From: Apostichopus japonicus | Taxonomy: Eukaryota; Echinodermata; Holothuroidea; Aspidochirotida; Stichopodidae | Direction of reading: 5' to 3' | NCBI RefSeq assembly: GCF_037975245.1 | Contig: NC_092569.1 | Location: forward strand, 1,651,501 to 1,715,500 | Length of the DNA stretch: 64,000 bases | Part shown: piece by piece, positions 33,360 to 47,164 of the stretch | Numbering within the stretch: the first letter of the stretch is position 1 | Layout: every line of letters starts with the position of its first letter | Notes under the pieces: model-generated | Told to the model about the DNA's origin: nothing | What the model saw: only the letters and a program-made list of their open reading frames with translations | Databases searched by the model: none | Translations under genes and position numbers: made by a program

Positions 33360-34956
33360 AAGTAATTCTGTTTGAAGAGGTCTGGTATCTTTCTATTTGT
33401 TTGTAAACGTTAACTTATGATCTCTTGGTACGATTTTACATGTGTCATGTATTCCCTAATGCTTCAGCATTCAATTATAATCCCTTGTGTGTATGTTTGT
33501 AACCCATAGTTTTTTACATCTCCTGATCTCCGTAAAAGAAAAGTCCAGGTCAAAATTTCTTTCTGATATGTTAAAGAGGAACATAATCTCAGCATTCTTT
33601 TGAAATTGCATTCAATTCCTATTTACCGTTTTTGACGCGTGATAAGTTTGTTGTCACCTTCGTGGTATCTTTAAACAACAAATACGAATACAACAAATGG
33701 GTATCTCTGTTGCCATAGCATTGGTTGCCATGGTGAACCTTAATGTCCCAAAAGCAGGGACTCTTGTGGTGCGACACTGATGGTGAGTGAGAATTGATTG
33801 TCTCTGGTGCTTTTATCTCACCCTAAGTAAATTTTACAATGGCATCAAAAATATATCCTGATCATTACTATTCTATCGTGTTGAAAATATTTCATAAATG
33901 CAGGCGATAACACTTAACAAATTTAGATATAGTGAAGAATATCCACAGAAGAAAAAGGTAGGGTGGAAGAAATGGTATTTTTAATGATTAAATTGTAAAT
34001 ATCTTTTCCATTTCCTGGGGTTAAATTTTTCACAGAAGTTTAACCCTAGGTGTAAAAAAGGAAACAGCAGTGCCAGCAATTAACTTGGTTGTCTATGATG
34101 CTCTAATCACAAAAACAGAGCACTAGTTCATTAAGCACTGTGTACTAATTACAGAGACCACACACGGCTTGCTTTATAGTTGTGACATAGTAAGTAAGGA
34201 GCGAAGGGTACAACTGTAATTGTTTATGATGGATTCATTTACAATAAAACGGCAGGCATTTGTTGGTTTTATCGTACTTATAACAAGGAAATTGCCAAAC
34301 TTCTCTATGCAGTACTAATGACATATGAAAGGCATGGCTTCGTTATTGATGATTTACTAATTACAGTAAAACAAAAATGAATCGTAATTATGTAGTACTG
34401 AGTTCAGAGAAAATAAAGAACATGTTTTATTTTTTTTATTTTTTTATCCAGTACTAATCACATATGAAAGGCAGGACTTGGCTACAGTATTTATGTCAAG
34501 GAAAAAGTTTTTATAGTTTGAAGAAACGTATTTGACTATAGTCTATCTACTTATAAGGATGTGAAGTCTGCAGTGACATTTAGGCCTTGAGGTGTTTGCC
34601 AGTATTGTTGTGTGTGCTATTGTAATCATTTTGAGAATGCGCCAAAAAGAGAATCCTGCATGCAGTGCATGATCAGGAGCATATTTACTTGTTTCATTAT
34701 ACCTTGTGTGTGTATACTAGTGGCATGATGCCATGGGGCTGAGAGAGGCTGAATCCTTGAGCCATAGGGGCCCGTAACCTTGCTCACTTTAGGACCCCTA
34801 AGCTTGCTCACTTTATGGCCCCCCCATCACCTCCCCTCACAGTCCCCCAAGTATATTGTTATGCCGCTGGTGTATACCATGTTGTTGCAAGAAGACAACT
34901 GTTGTTGAAGTACACTCTGGTGTACTTCAGTTTATTGTCCATCAATCTTCAGTCAT
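33360..34956. other. no recognised gene
   Basis: AT-rich spacer downstream of TMEM65, perhaps partly 3' UTR. A short duplication of GCTTGCTCACTTTA is seen near 34,780-34,815. No exon or RNA gene was recognised. Confidence 0.4.
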
Positions 34957-34960
34957 TTAA

Positions 34961-35265
34961 AGGCACTGAAGACTCGCCCCAAACCGCACTACAAAATGCA
35001 GACAGTAATAAAACGTGATACCTTGTTATCTTTAGCTGGACCTGAGATGTCCATCGCTACATGTATCGTTTATACAATGTGCGGTGGGTATTGACTGCAG
35101 CTGTATATACTGACTGTACACTAGTGTCTAATTACCGAAGGTAGCAAGCTGTGTGCGCATTTTCTGGGATGTATGGTGGTGTCTAACACTTCTGTTACAC
35201 CTCATTCGAAACTAGGTCAGATTACCGGCATTAGACGTTTCTTTTTGCATGAGTCTTCACTCCCT
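34961..35265 (+). mobile_element. TTAA-flanked MITE family, copy 2
   Basis: 305 bp between TTAA at 34957-34960 and 35266-35269. Ends are AGGCACTGAAGACTC and GAGTCTTCACTCCCT. Relative to copies 1 and 3 it lacks about 60 bp after the left end (the part with GAAAAAGTTAACTTTC). Confidence 0.85.
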
Positions 35266-35269
35266 TTAA

Positions 35270-37957
35270 ATGCTGCTGCCTCTGCTTTCCTTCGCACCTC
35301 ACATTCCTCGTCCTACTCTTACAGTCTTACTATCTACCTCTAATCTCTAGTGATCGAAATGGATGGCATTAGCCACCAGATTAATTTTGATATGTTGTAG
35401 ACCAGTACAAAACACTGCCAGGTTGTAATTCTGTAAACACGGTTTAATTTTTTGAGAAATGAACCTATAAACAGCTGCTGAGGGTCATCAGTTAAAGTGA
35501 CTGGTCTCTATAGTCTAATAGACAGACCTTGAGGACAATTCCTTGGATGCAAAGCAGAACTCAATTCAGAAAACATAAGACTTTTATAGCCTCCAATGAC
35601 ATGTTTATAATGTAGTACAAATTGGTCAAGGACAAATTGTGTTGTATGTCATCCAAAGACACTCTGTTGTTTATATAAAGTTAAAAGAACACCTTTTGGT
35701 TTGAGTTGTTAGACTTTATCAAACAAATTTATTAACTTTAACAACATTTAGGCCTGTGCTGTACTGAGGAGTTAACCTCATCATTGTATCCTTAAAGGAG
35801 CTTCCAGGGACTTAACATATGTTGAAGGTGAATATCTTGAAAACAAGAATAGCTGTAGAAAATTTACTTTTTTTTTCTTTTGGTCTTAAACTATGATATA
35901 TCAAGATGACAATTCTACCTACATTAACTTTATTAAAAGTAGCAGATTCTTCTAGCGACCTCATGTGAACAGTTGGATAATTTTTCAATCCCATATATGC
36001 TTGCTGAGATTCTTTAGTAGACATAGTTGATCCTGAAAAGTTAGGTTGGTAAGCTTTCAACTGTCATGGAAAAGTCATGGAAAGTCAATCGCCAGACCTG
36101 GAAAAGTCATAGAAAAGGGTAAAAAATGTAAAAAGTCATGGAATATTGAATTATTTTCATGAATTGTTTTGACCTAAATGACTTGGTTTTTTTTTTTGCA
36201 TCCTGAAAATTGGGCAATTTTAGAAGACATTTGTATTCTATGAAAAAAAAGGTATTGGAATTTGTTAAATTTGTAATGGAAAAAAAGTCATGGGAATTTT
36301 ATTTTCAAGAAAGTGTGGGGGTGGAGGGTTATATATAGTGTGTGATGGCGACTTGCCAACTACATTTGTTTCCATCTTCCTGTCATTAGACCTATCCTTC
36401 ACATCATCATGTAATTAGTTTAATTTGTGTCATGTCTTGTAAACTAATAACAAATATTTAATCAAATATAAAAATTCCTGTGAAAGAAGTTGATTGCTTA
36501 AAAATATTGATGGAAATTTCAGGTAAAAACCACATCCTCATAGCATTTTGTATTTCAAAGGTATGAATTTGTCAAATTTTGTAACCTTTGGGGAATATAT
36601 ATCTGGCAACGTTACAATTGCATGATGTCATCGTGGCAATGGAACTGAAAATGATTTTCAGATTATCTTTAAAACATATCAATCATTTATCTACAGAGGA
36701 AAAATGAATAGTTCTACAAACAAAAAATTGCATTTCAGTGAAATTCTGAATACAGGGAACATAAAAAGCATAGCAAGCTTTCTAAATGTATCACATTTCG
36801 ATAATAAATTGAGAAGATGAGTTGAACAGGTAAATTCTTTGAAAGAAAAACTTGTGATGACATTGCAGATCACCTATTTTGATCATTTTCCTGGAGCAAG
36901 GAAGGGTTATTTATCTCGAATTAGGGACAAGATATTGATATGTTTTTTTCCCTTCTTTTTAACTAATAGTATAGAATATTTCTCTCTTTAAGATAAGTCT
37001 TACATTGTCTGCTACAGGAATATCCTTAAGAAAAAAATTCATATCTGCTATATAAAACCAAATGACAAATTATTTAACTATTTAGCATTTCTGCCAATGC
37101 CTAATCACCAAAAGTAGGTCTTACTTTCATTCCTTAGTATGAAAGTACTTTTATTTCTGTGCAATAAATTCACTTCCATGTAATGGTCTTGTCTCTTTTG
37201 GTATTTTTGGTAAGAAGGGAATAAAGAGAATGTACTGGCCGTTAATTGTTATGTTAATGACATATATATGTGAATATGAAATTAAACTAAACCCTTGAAG
37301 AAGGAAGCTTGTTGTATTTCTTTGACTCAATTTACATTTATATCTTTTGTTATCTATATTTAAAAATTTAAGTTTTAGATTGATAAATTCTCCACTTTCC
37401 CTCAATCATGTCCCCTCATTTCCCTTGCTCTCTTTGCAAAATATGTTTAACCAAAACTACGTATAAAGTTTTGCCCTTTTTAAAGGTCAGCACTGTTGTC
37501 CCAAATATGCTAGAATTTTTCATATAATGGTCACGCATACCAAGACTTCTCCAAGAAGTTCACTGTTTTCTTGCAATCCTTTTGCCTTAACCAAATAGTT
37601 ATAACTTTAACTGATTTGTATTCCACGGATTGTCTGGAATGATTTGGACCTCTTCGAATCTTTTGGCAACTTGTCTGAAGATAAATGAAAACGCGGGAGA
37701 GTGCAGGTATGTGAGGTACATATTGGAACAATTTGCGAAAGATTTTAGATAAGTTTTGAGACTGGACATTAAATTATTCCCACCACCACCATTTCCCATT
37801 CCCCAATAACATGTGCGATAAAGCAACATCCTAGTTTGGCCTAATGTTTAGGCCGTTAGTAGCACTTCGTATCTAGTCACGCCATTCTGTTAAAAACGCC
37901 GTACGCTGAGTTTTGCAATACGCAGTATTTACGAAGAAAGTGAAGAGTAAATCAACC
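35270..37957. other. intergenic DNA and RTF2 promoter flank
   Basis: No gene was recognised. At about 36,060-36,310 the words GTCATGGAAAAGTCATGG and AAAGTCATGGAA recur, which look like a fragment of a DNA transposon. The last few hundred bases must hold the RTF2 promoter, but no specific element is visible. Confidence 0.4.
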
Positions 37958-40900
37958 ATGGGTGGAGATGGAGGAAGCATTCCTGGTAGGCAAGACCTTG
38001 TGAAAACGAAGCGAAAGCCAGAAAAGGTAATGAAGTTTTTCACTTTGAAACTTTCTGCATTTATCAAGAACTTAACAGTTAGGCCTAGCCTATGCACAGG
38101 CACTCGTAACGTTATGTAGGTGTATTGTATATATACTCCGTGTTTATATACTATACACCTACATAACGTTACCAGTGCCTGTGAGCCTATGTAGCCTAGA
38201 AGACAGTTCCTGCCTATGGCCTATCGCTAGGCCTACACTACAGTTTGACTAGTAATATTAATTATTAGTATTACTACTAGGCCTCGGCTATAGGCTAGCT
38301 AATACCAACGAAATAGTGGTGTGGGACATGTTACATAGCTTTATAATTAAAGAAGAGTTGTTGGAATTAACAGCAGTTTCAAACCCTTAGAGTTAGCCAC
38401 TAAAGTAGGCCATTTAATGTCAGACTAAAAGCATTTAAATTATATAGTCTTGGCAACGTAAGCCTTGACTCTTTTATGTAGACCGCTTAGAAACATTTCT
38501 ATCCTTTGAATTACAGACTCAATATTCCATTCATATGCTTCATTTCAGTGGTATGTGGAATCCTTTAAAGCTTGATTTAATGTAGTTCTTTGTAATCATT
38601 TTGATGTCTTCAGGCAGAACGTCACGTGGAGAGAATAGCAAGATGGCTTCATTGTGCAATCACGCAGGAAAAGTTGGGACCGCCGATAGTCTCATGTGAA
38701 TTAGGAAGGTAAGATAAGCCTAATGGGGGAGAGGAGGTGGTAGGGTGGCCTCCCTGGTGGTAGGAGATCTAAAGTGTATGACATGTGTTTACCAATTATC
38801 AAGTTTTTCACATGGTTTTCCAATGTAGTGTTTCCATTAAACTGCTACTTTTTAAAATCATTCTTAGATTTTTCATATTTTATCCAAGATAAAATGCAAA
38901 CAGCATATTCATTCTGATTTAAATGTTGAAAGGAAACAACTTTTAATTATTGATTATTAATTAACCAAAATTAATTAATAAATAATTAAGCAAAAATGAT
39001 ATCTAAACTATAGGGAGATGACTGGGACCAGTGAATCAGATGTGTACATGTTTAGTGGTGTAGTGTGCTCTTGTCTTGTTTTGATTAGAAGCAATATGAA
39101 AACCCCTTTGGCTGCAATATTCTTTTAAAGACAATATTTGTTATTTTCTTCCATGTGGATCTCTTCTGATTATTCTAAATTTCACTCTTATAGTCAATAT
39201 CATATTGAGGGAACCTCATTGCTTATACTGATTGATTTCCCTTAAAATCAATATTTATTGAAAAGTAAAGAAAAATTGAATATATAATTACTTAAATTCA
39301 TGATAACTGAATGATCTCTTTCTCTTTATGTTTGGCAGGTTGTACAACAAAGAGGCGGTGTTAGAATTCCTATTAGACAAAGGAAGTTGCCAATCAGCCC
39401 AGCACTTAAGAAGTTTAAAGGTAAAAAGTATAAAATGCAAACATGTACTGTTATATCTACTCTACGCTACATAACTTTAAATTTTTAAGTATATATAATA
39501 AATGTCAGGTCCTCATACTCGCTCTACTTTGTGTGTACTATGTATCCCCCTCCTTGCAGGGTATAAGGTGTTACTTTTATATATTTATGATGCAAAAAGC
39601 AGATAAAACCTAATCATGAATAAATGAACAACAAGAAATTTGTGTGTTACTTCAAAACTATATCTCATTATATGACACTTTCAGCTCTGAAAATGTCTTA
39701 GTCATCAACATTAACAAAATTAATGTAAAAGGTCAGAAACCCGTAGGAAAGTGTGGTGGATCAGTTTGAGCAGCAAATTTAGCAAATCAAGCAGGTTCAT
39801 TAGCCTGGCTGGGGCACAGGGAGGGGGAGGGGGGACATGCCCCTCTGTGCAGACTATTGTACCCTTGTCCACATCTTTGTCACCATGATGGGTTCAAAAC
39901 TTCACAACAGTTTTGTGTCCCTCCTTCAATTGCTAACTGTCCACCAACTCTGATTGCTTCTAAAAACACTTTTAATTCAATTTCATTTGGTATTGCGACA
40001 TACATCGTTTTGATGTATGACACAATTCAACAGGGAGATGTATTTGCTCAACATTAGCTGAAATGATTGTATAAAAGATGAATGAATACAGATATTTCTT
40101 CGTCATTTTCAGTTTCTGCCATTTCTGAGAAAATAATAGCAGAAATATTCTGTCCCTTTTATGAACTTATGAAGTCATTATACAGTTGTTTGATTTATTC
40201 TCTGACATAAAAGAAATGATATAAATTATGTACCAATCGAGCAGTTTTGAAATCACTAAACAATTATTCTTTCAATGAAAGATTTTGAGCAATCTCATTT
40301 TTCATTTACCTCTTATAGGACTTTAAGGAGCTGAAACTGACAGATAATCCTGCTTACAGAGGTCCAAGTAATGATAAAGGTGATGCATACAGTGACAATC
40401 AAGCATCTTTGTACGTCTGTCCGGTTACTGGCCTTGAAATGAGTGGAAGATACAGGTAGGAGGACAGGGGCTATGGAGCACGTAAGGGGGAGGGTGGTAC
40501 ATTCCCCCAGTATCGGGAAAAACATCAAAGTTGTCCGTTTGTTTTAGAAAAAACATGCTTTTTTGTTTACAGCAATTGACGACCACAGGAACCAGTGGCC
40601 ACTTTTCAATAGGGAGTGGCCCCTGGTCCATGAAATCTTTAAGTTCACCCCAGTATCATATCTTATGAGAACATCTCAGCGGTGTGCATGTCTTGTTGAC
40701 AGAGGTATCTTCCAAAGTGACTAAATTTCTGGCATGATGAAAACCAGCTGCAAGTATTTTAGCAGCTTCCTTACTTGTTACTCTGGATATATCATAATGT
40801 TTAGTTGGCCGCATCAATGGGGTCATGAAAACCTCACATGATGGACGGGACAGGGCTGGTCTGTGCTCTTTATAGTATAGCTCAATAAACAATGTGGATG

Positions 40901-42864
40901 TTGAAGCATTTTCTTTTGAAAGTCTGTCTGGGACAGTAAGACAGTGACACAGACAGTCTACCTAGTTCACCCCGGTATCACAGGACAGGGCTTGTCTGTG
41001 CTCTTTATAGTATAGCTCAATAAACAATGTGGATGTTGAAGCATTTTCTTTTGAAAGTCTGTCTGGGACAGTAAGACAGCGACACAGACAGTCTACCTAG
41101 TTCACCCCGGTATCACAGGACAGGGCTTGTCTGTGCTCTTTATAGTATAGCTCAATAAACAATGTGGATGTTGAAGCATTTTCTTTTGAAAGTCTGTCTG
41201 GAACAGTAAGACAGTGACACAGACAGTCTACCTAGTTCACCCCGGTATCACAGGACAGGGCTTGTCTGTGCACTTTATAGTATAGCTCAATGAACAATGT
41301 GGACGTTGAAGCTTTTCTTTTGAATGTCTGTCTGGGACAGTAAGACAGTCTACTTATGCTGACACATAAATTTAAACTTTTGCTCTTGTAATCTCATACT
41401 TGTCTTCTGTAAAACTGTCAAGATAGAGGGTGCACGCATCTATTTCAAGATGCCTAAACACTACAGGTACGACATGAGTATATGCACCTTTTAAGGTTTT
41501 CATGATGATGAATAATGGTGTTTCTTTGCAGGTTCTGCTTTCTGTGGACGTGCGGGTGTGTTGTATCTGAGAAGGCTATCAAGGAAGTCAAATCAGATGT
41601 GTGTCATAAGGTAAGAGAGGTCAGGGGTCAAAAACATTGTGGGCATGCTCTGTTGATATGGTGAATGTATTTAAAAACAATTTTGAAGAGATCAGTTGAA
41701 AACATCTCCATTTGGACAGGGGGGGATTTATTGTCAATTGAAACAAAAGAGAACATTATACAGTAAGAGTTTGATGCTGGTGAGAGTGACAACGAAGAAT
41801 TACATTTATTTGATAAAGGTCTTATCTAGTTGATGATTGTCGTTTCTTTTTCTTGAATTTGATCACTGACAGCTTTATCTTTAACTTCACTTGCAGTGTG
41901 GGGGACCTTACATCCCCGGTGATGAGATTGTCATCAATGGTACGGAATCAGACATTAGTCTACTGAGAAACAAGATGTTAGACAAGAGAGCCAAGGCAAA
42001 GGCTGAGAAAGTAGGTACCGCTAAATGATGTCCACACCCCATCACTGTTCTCCTCTCCTGTCCCTCCCACCCCCCCCCCCATCCTCATCCTCCTCATTGT
42101 GTATCCATCTCTCTCAACCTGTGGTACACAGAAAGATTGGGATAAATATTTAATTGACCTATGTGTTCTCAAAGCAGTCTGAAATGGTCTAAGAGTGCCA
42201 TTTTGGGCCAAAAAATTCCTTTGCTCAACCCCGCCTTTCGTCAAGAACAGAACGAGAAGTGCAAGGATGTTCATTGAAAAGGAAAAATGTTTTTTGGAGA
42301 ATGGTGACAATGCTCACATACAGCAATGACAACATCTTCAACAACAACATCAACCACAATAACATCATCGTCACATCAACATCAACCACAAGAACAAAAC
42401 TTGAAATCTCTTTCTAGGTATAAATTTCATGATAGATACATATTAATTTGGTCTACACCTTTGTTAACGAAATGGATGCTCTTTAATTTCATCCGTTTAC
42501 GTTTCTTCTATTCACGTTTCTTCTGTTTCACATTTTGCAGAAAGCGAAGAAATCTCAGAAGCGGAAACTGGACGAGAAGGTCGTTGATGGAGTTGACGAG
42601 AAATCTGAATCAGTGGAGAGCAAGTCACTGCAAGCAAAATTTCAGAAATCTTCCAAAAAGGTAGAACAGCATCAGCAAGGCCCGTCTGTCTCCAAGGGTC
42701 CGCAACCTCTGGCCGCCAAAAGGGACGCTCAGGGAGAACGCAAGCCAGAATTTGACGCAAAGAAGAGCAACGTTTACAAATCTCTGTTTCTATCAAAGGA
42801 GGATAAGGATAAGAAGTCACCCTGGGTTACTTACAACCCTTACTATGCCATGTCTGCGCCATGA
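37958..42864 (+). CDS. RTF2: RTF2, replication termination factor 2 homologue
   Basis: Exons: 37958-38026, 38614-38708, 39339-39420, 40319-40455, 41532-41610, 41897-42010, 42541-42864. All are GT-AG and phases agree, giving 299 residues against about 306 in human. It starts MGGDGGSIPGRQDLVK, close to the human N-terminus. Residues about 24-75 form the first zinc-finger-like half (RWLHCAITQEKL, GRLYNKEAVLEFLLDK). Residues about 118-170 form a RING-like half with VCPVTGLEMSGRYRFCFL, CGCVVSEKAI and CHKCGGPYIPGDEIV. A lysine-rich, charged linker follows, then a conserved tail (NVYKSLFLS, SPWVTYNPYY). RTF2 is a nuclear protein at replication forks, needed for site-specific termination in fission yeast and removed from stalled forks in human cells. 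The start is the only upstream ATG that fits the family. Confidence 0.95.
38082..38203. repeat. long imperfect hairpin in RTF2 intron 1
   Basis: The left arm contains CACAGGCACTCGTAACGTTA and TGTAGGTGTAT; the right arm contains the inverse ATACACCTACATAACGTTAC and AGTGCCTGTG. The arms are about 50 bp with a few mismatches, around a short AT-rich loop near 38,135. It starts about 55 bp after exon 1. No target duplication was found, so it could be a decayed fold-back element or a local inverted duplication. Confidence 0.8.
40849..41355. repeat. 135-bp tandem repeat in RTF2 intron 4
   Basis: Four units begin at 40,849, 40,984, 41,119 and 41,254 with GACAGGGCTTGTCTGTGC and contain TAGTATAGCTCAATAAACAA and GTCTGTCTGGGACAGTAAGA. 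The units are nearly identical apart from single changes; the last is shortened. The regular 135-bp spacing points to recent expansion. Confidence 0.93.
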
Positions 42865-43140
42865 TGGAACCAGTTGGCCTGGCTTATTGAACCGGAGAAA
42901 AATGAATGACAATATTTTGTAAGGCCAAAGTCACCCTGGGATACTGAGTACACTTACTGCCATGTCTGGGGCATGGTAGAACCAGTTGGCCTTGCTTTTT
43001 AACCGGGCAAAACTGAATGAGAATATTTTGCTAGGCCAAAGTAAACCCTGGGTGTACTTTTAAGGCCCTTACTGCAATGAATGGACCATGGTGGAACCTG
43101 GCTTCTGTACCTGAGAAAACTACGGACAATACCTATTGAA
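42814..43140 (+). repeat. threefold repeat of RTF2's last codons and 3' flank
   Basis: Units start at 42,814, 42,928 and 43,039 (spacing 114 and 111 bp). Each begins AAGTCACCCTGGG or a close variant, includes a form of CTTACTGCCATGTCTG, then GGAACCAGTTGGCCT, and (in the first two) AATATTTTG and AGGCCAAAG. Unit 1 contains the true C-terminal codons and stop of RTF2; units 2 and 3 lie beyond the stop in the 3' UTR and are degraded. Confidence 0.88.
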
Positions 43141-46100
43141 GTATGCAAATATGGCAACCACATGTTTTGCATTGCTGTTTAGCAGAGGTTCTAAATAGAT
43201 TTTGATTCGGCCTACTAAAACCAAATCATCATTTTTAGTTTTAAACAATCACAGCTTAGCCTAGATTCAAGCTGTCTCTACGAACAGAGGAGGCCAAGTA
43301 AAATTGAAATGACACGGTCTTTTCAAAATTTGTGTATACTGCGGGGACCGTACATGAAATCCGGGGACATGCTTTTAATATGGTGATAACACATGAAACC
43401 TATGCTGGCCCGATCTGGGGACGTCTGATCACCTTATGTTAGAAGTTTCTAAAAATGTATTGGATACTTCAACTGTTTGTTTATTCTTGTTGATACCATG
43501 GATTATTGTATGAAAAATACATAGAAATTATTAGATTGAATAATTAAAGAAGTTATTAGGTTCACCTGAAATGTCATTCACATTGTGTTTGTATTATATA
43601 TTTGTTTCTGTCAGCATGTACATCAAATCACAGATACTCGGTAATGATGAAGGTATTTGATGATCACAGTTAATGTTATAGGACATTCATAGGATCAAGT
43701 CGGGTTAAAAGAGAAAGGGAACGCATCATTAAACTTAGCAGTGGTAATATACTTGAATCTGAGGGGTTTATTAAAGGCATTGGGCATGGCAAGGGGCATT
43801 ATTAATGGCATTGGGCATGGTATTGAATGTTTGAAAGGCAATTTGAAAAGCAATGAAGATAGTTAAGTTGTTGTCCTTTGTCTCTACTACATAAATTCTT
43901 ACACAAGACACAATAAAGAACAAAATCCAGATTCTCCTCTGTCACGTCTTTAATATGCATTCACAGAATAGGTTATCGTTCCGTATTCATCGCACGTAAA
44001 GATTTTGTAAAACTAAAAGTTACAAGCAGTTTTGAATAAATAAAAGAACTACTTCATTATGCGTGGAGGATTCCATGACATTCGTACTTGATAATGGTTG
44101 ATATGATTATGCATAGCTTTTAACAACAACATTGCAAACCACTATGTCTAACTGTACTGTTTCAAATAATCAAAAGGCTGTCATTATCTTTGTTCAAAAA
44201 TGAGTACAATAACATCTTTATTTAACTTATTTAGAGTTAGGTATACTGCTGTAAGCATAAAACTTCCTTCGTAGGAAGTGAATAAGTTAATTTCTTCTGA
44301 AAATATTTTTTCATGGAAACCATTTTTGCAAGCTATTACATAGTGAAACCACATTTTTTTCTGAAAAATGGAACTATATGGAAGTTTCTTCTAATTCCCA
44401 TTCAAGCTCTTTGCATCACAACAGAATGTTTCGCATTGTAATTTGGGACATTATATTATGCAGATTACACTATTTTTTATTCAACTCTGTTTATTCAGGT
44501 GTAAAGTGTGTAACCCAATTACGGATACATGATATTGCAAACAAAGATGAAAACACATATCCGCTCCATTAGGTTAAAAGCTCATGAACGATAAAACATT
44601 AGCCATAAGAATTTCAAGAAAAGATCAAGTTTGTAACCGAGCAAATGGAATTTATGGATTAAATTTAAAGTAAAATGGCAAAAAACGTGGATATATATTT
44701 GCATAAATAAAACAAATAGAATGCAGAATAAAAAAACAAATTTTTTAAATAATTCGAAGGCAATTAAATGAGTACTAAATGAATATAATTATATAACTCT
44801 ATCTAACAAAGAAACTAGATATTGTTTTATTTAAATACTTCAAAGAATTTGGTGACTGCAGAAGATACTAGATCTTGACTAGGAAGCACTTAATTATAAT
44901 TTAGAAGTTTTAAAGACACTAGATTAAAAATAAATCTGTCAAAAATACATTTTTTAGGAAGTAATTGTAAAGAGAAAGATAAACATCCAAGGGGTGGATT
45001 ACATTACTATATATTAAAAATATATATTTCAATTGAATCATTGCAATATTAGATTTCAGTTGTTTGCTGAAGTAGTACAAAAGAAGCGCTTATTTATATA
45101 TACTATTGAAATAAACTTTATAACAGAGTACCAGAAATTAAAATGGTTACATTTATATTAAACACAGATGTTTACATTATGAAATCTAATATATTCAAGC
45201 TTTAATAATTGCTAGGAATTCCACTGATTTTTCTAGCAGTCTGTTAAAATTTAGGGAAAGGTTTAGGGCAAGACTAACAGTTTTCACAGTAAGCAAGAAT
45301 TTTTCTCTGGCATGGAAAATGAGAAATTCTTCTTTGAAGAAATAAAACCTACTTTTCAATTTTTATACATAGTTTTTTTTCAGTTGAATTAATAGTTAAA
45401 CCAATTGGTTAAACATTTCAATTATTTATGACATTTTAATATAACTTTTAGCGGAAAATAAAAATTTGCCATTTAGAAAACTTTAGGAAAAAAGTCCAGG
45501 TTGCCCCGGAGACTACCAGCAAGGTCAATCATGGAATTAATAACCAATCAGCAGCCTGATTCTACATTTCATAGGAATCTAGAGACAATAATCACAAGTC
45601 CATAATCTAAATGCCATCCTGTAGCCTACACTTCACATCCAATTAATAATTAATGCTTGTTTTATTTTATGTTTTTAAAAACTTAAAAAGGAATGGAATG
45701 GTATACAGAAAAAATATGTATTACGGAAATAGGTACCCCCTTCAGTAAAACAGAATTATTTTGTTCATTCTCAGCTTTGAATATGCAAATAGACAAAGTG
45801 GTATACATATATGCTACAATATATGCATAGAAATGAAAGAGTATAGTGACTGTTAAGCCTAACACACTGAAGAATAATATGTGAGGTGATAACACAATAA
45901 ATGATAAATTTCTTTTCTAGATGCCAGTGAGTCATCAGACTGGAAAACTCTCTAGACTTGGACAGCAAATGAAATCTAGAAAGTTACATATTTATCGTGA
46001 GGGATCTTTGATTGGTGTTGATTCTATTTGCATATTAAGTTTCCATATGCATATTTGCATATGAACAGAATACAGGCTTCCTTGCATAACCAGAGAGTTT

Positions 46101-47164
46101 GCTTATAATCAGTGAAACTGCTTTTGTTTTACAAAGAATGAAGAGAAAGAGGATATTAGAAAAGATATTGTTATTATGTCGTCATATAGCTTTGTAAATG
46201 TGATGCTGTGATGTTTTCCACTGAGGTCTACTGACAATTTAATTGATAAATTTATTAGATCATTTTAATTTTTTTACATTTTTGACCTAATATCTAAAAA
46301 ATTGTACGATAAAGTGGAGGAAATATGACACTTTATAAGCTGCATATGAATTCATGAAAGGTAGGAACTATAAAGCTATCTAAAGGAAACCTTAGACAAA
46401 CATATATGCTAGATAAACAAGCAATGACCAATCAAAGGAAATACAACTATTATTGAGAAAATAACATATCTGAGACTATAAAATCCTTATCTGGATGATA
46501 ATCGAAGACTGATTTTAATATCAAGTTGTCTAAGAGGGTCTAATTTCTTTGTCAAACAACTTATACTATAATTGAATTTGTTGATTTCAGCAGAAATTAT
46601 CTGGCAAAACTTTTTCAAATTAAGACCTTGGTTCTTATAAACTGAGCAGTTTAATAGTAATTAATTTACTACTTTAACTTATTTAGAAATTGGTCAATTT
46701 TGTTTTCCAATTTATTTAAGAAAGGGTGGCTCAATTGATTGCTCAAATAATCCATCCCATTTCATGAAACTGCTTTGATATAAATCTAGTTTTTGTGAAA
46801 TCATATAGACTTGGTTTGATAAATTCCGCTATGAATGCACAAGTTCACACATTACCTTATAACCTCTTAAAGGAAAAAACTTACACCCACTTGTTCAAGT
46901 GATATTATTTTGGAAATGAAATGGCTTTGTAAATTGGTATTAAGTTCACCTGGAATGTATGTTTCCTCACAGGTGTTCTACAATTGAAAGCATGTTTCAT
47001 CGACAAAAGCAAACGCTTGCATGGAAGAGTAGGATAAATTTTGCATAGGATTATTACTAAGGCATCACTTCACTCACACATGACCAACTAGTAAAAAGAA
47101 AGCCAAGCAAACTCTTTCACACTTTTGATAATATGTAAACATCAAAATAAAATAAAACTGTTAG
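43141..47164. other. AT-rich convergent intergenic region
   Basis: Between the 3' ends of RTF2 (plus) and ANKRD29 (minus). No exon or RNA gene was recognised. A short duplication of GGCATTGGGCATGG is at about 43,777-43,822. Both genes' 3' UTRs must extend into it, but polyadenylation sites cannot be chosen among many AATAAA-like words. Confidence 0.4.
45958..46073. repeat. dispersed repeat, copy A of an inverted pair
   Basis: About 115 bp. Its reverse complement is at 51882-51992 with roughly one difference in seven bases. Shared words include AAATCTAGAAAGTTACATAT, TTTATCGTGAGGG and CATATTTGCATATGAA. Confidence 0.75.
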
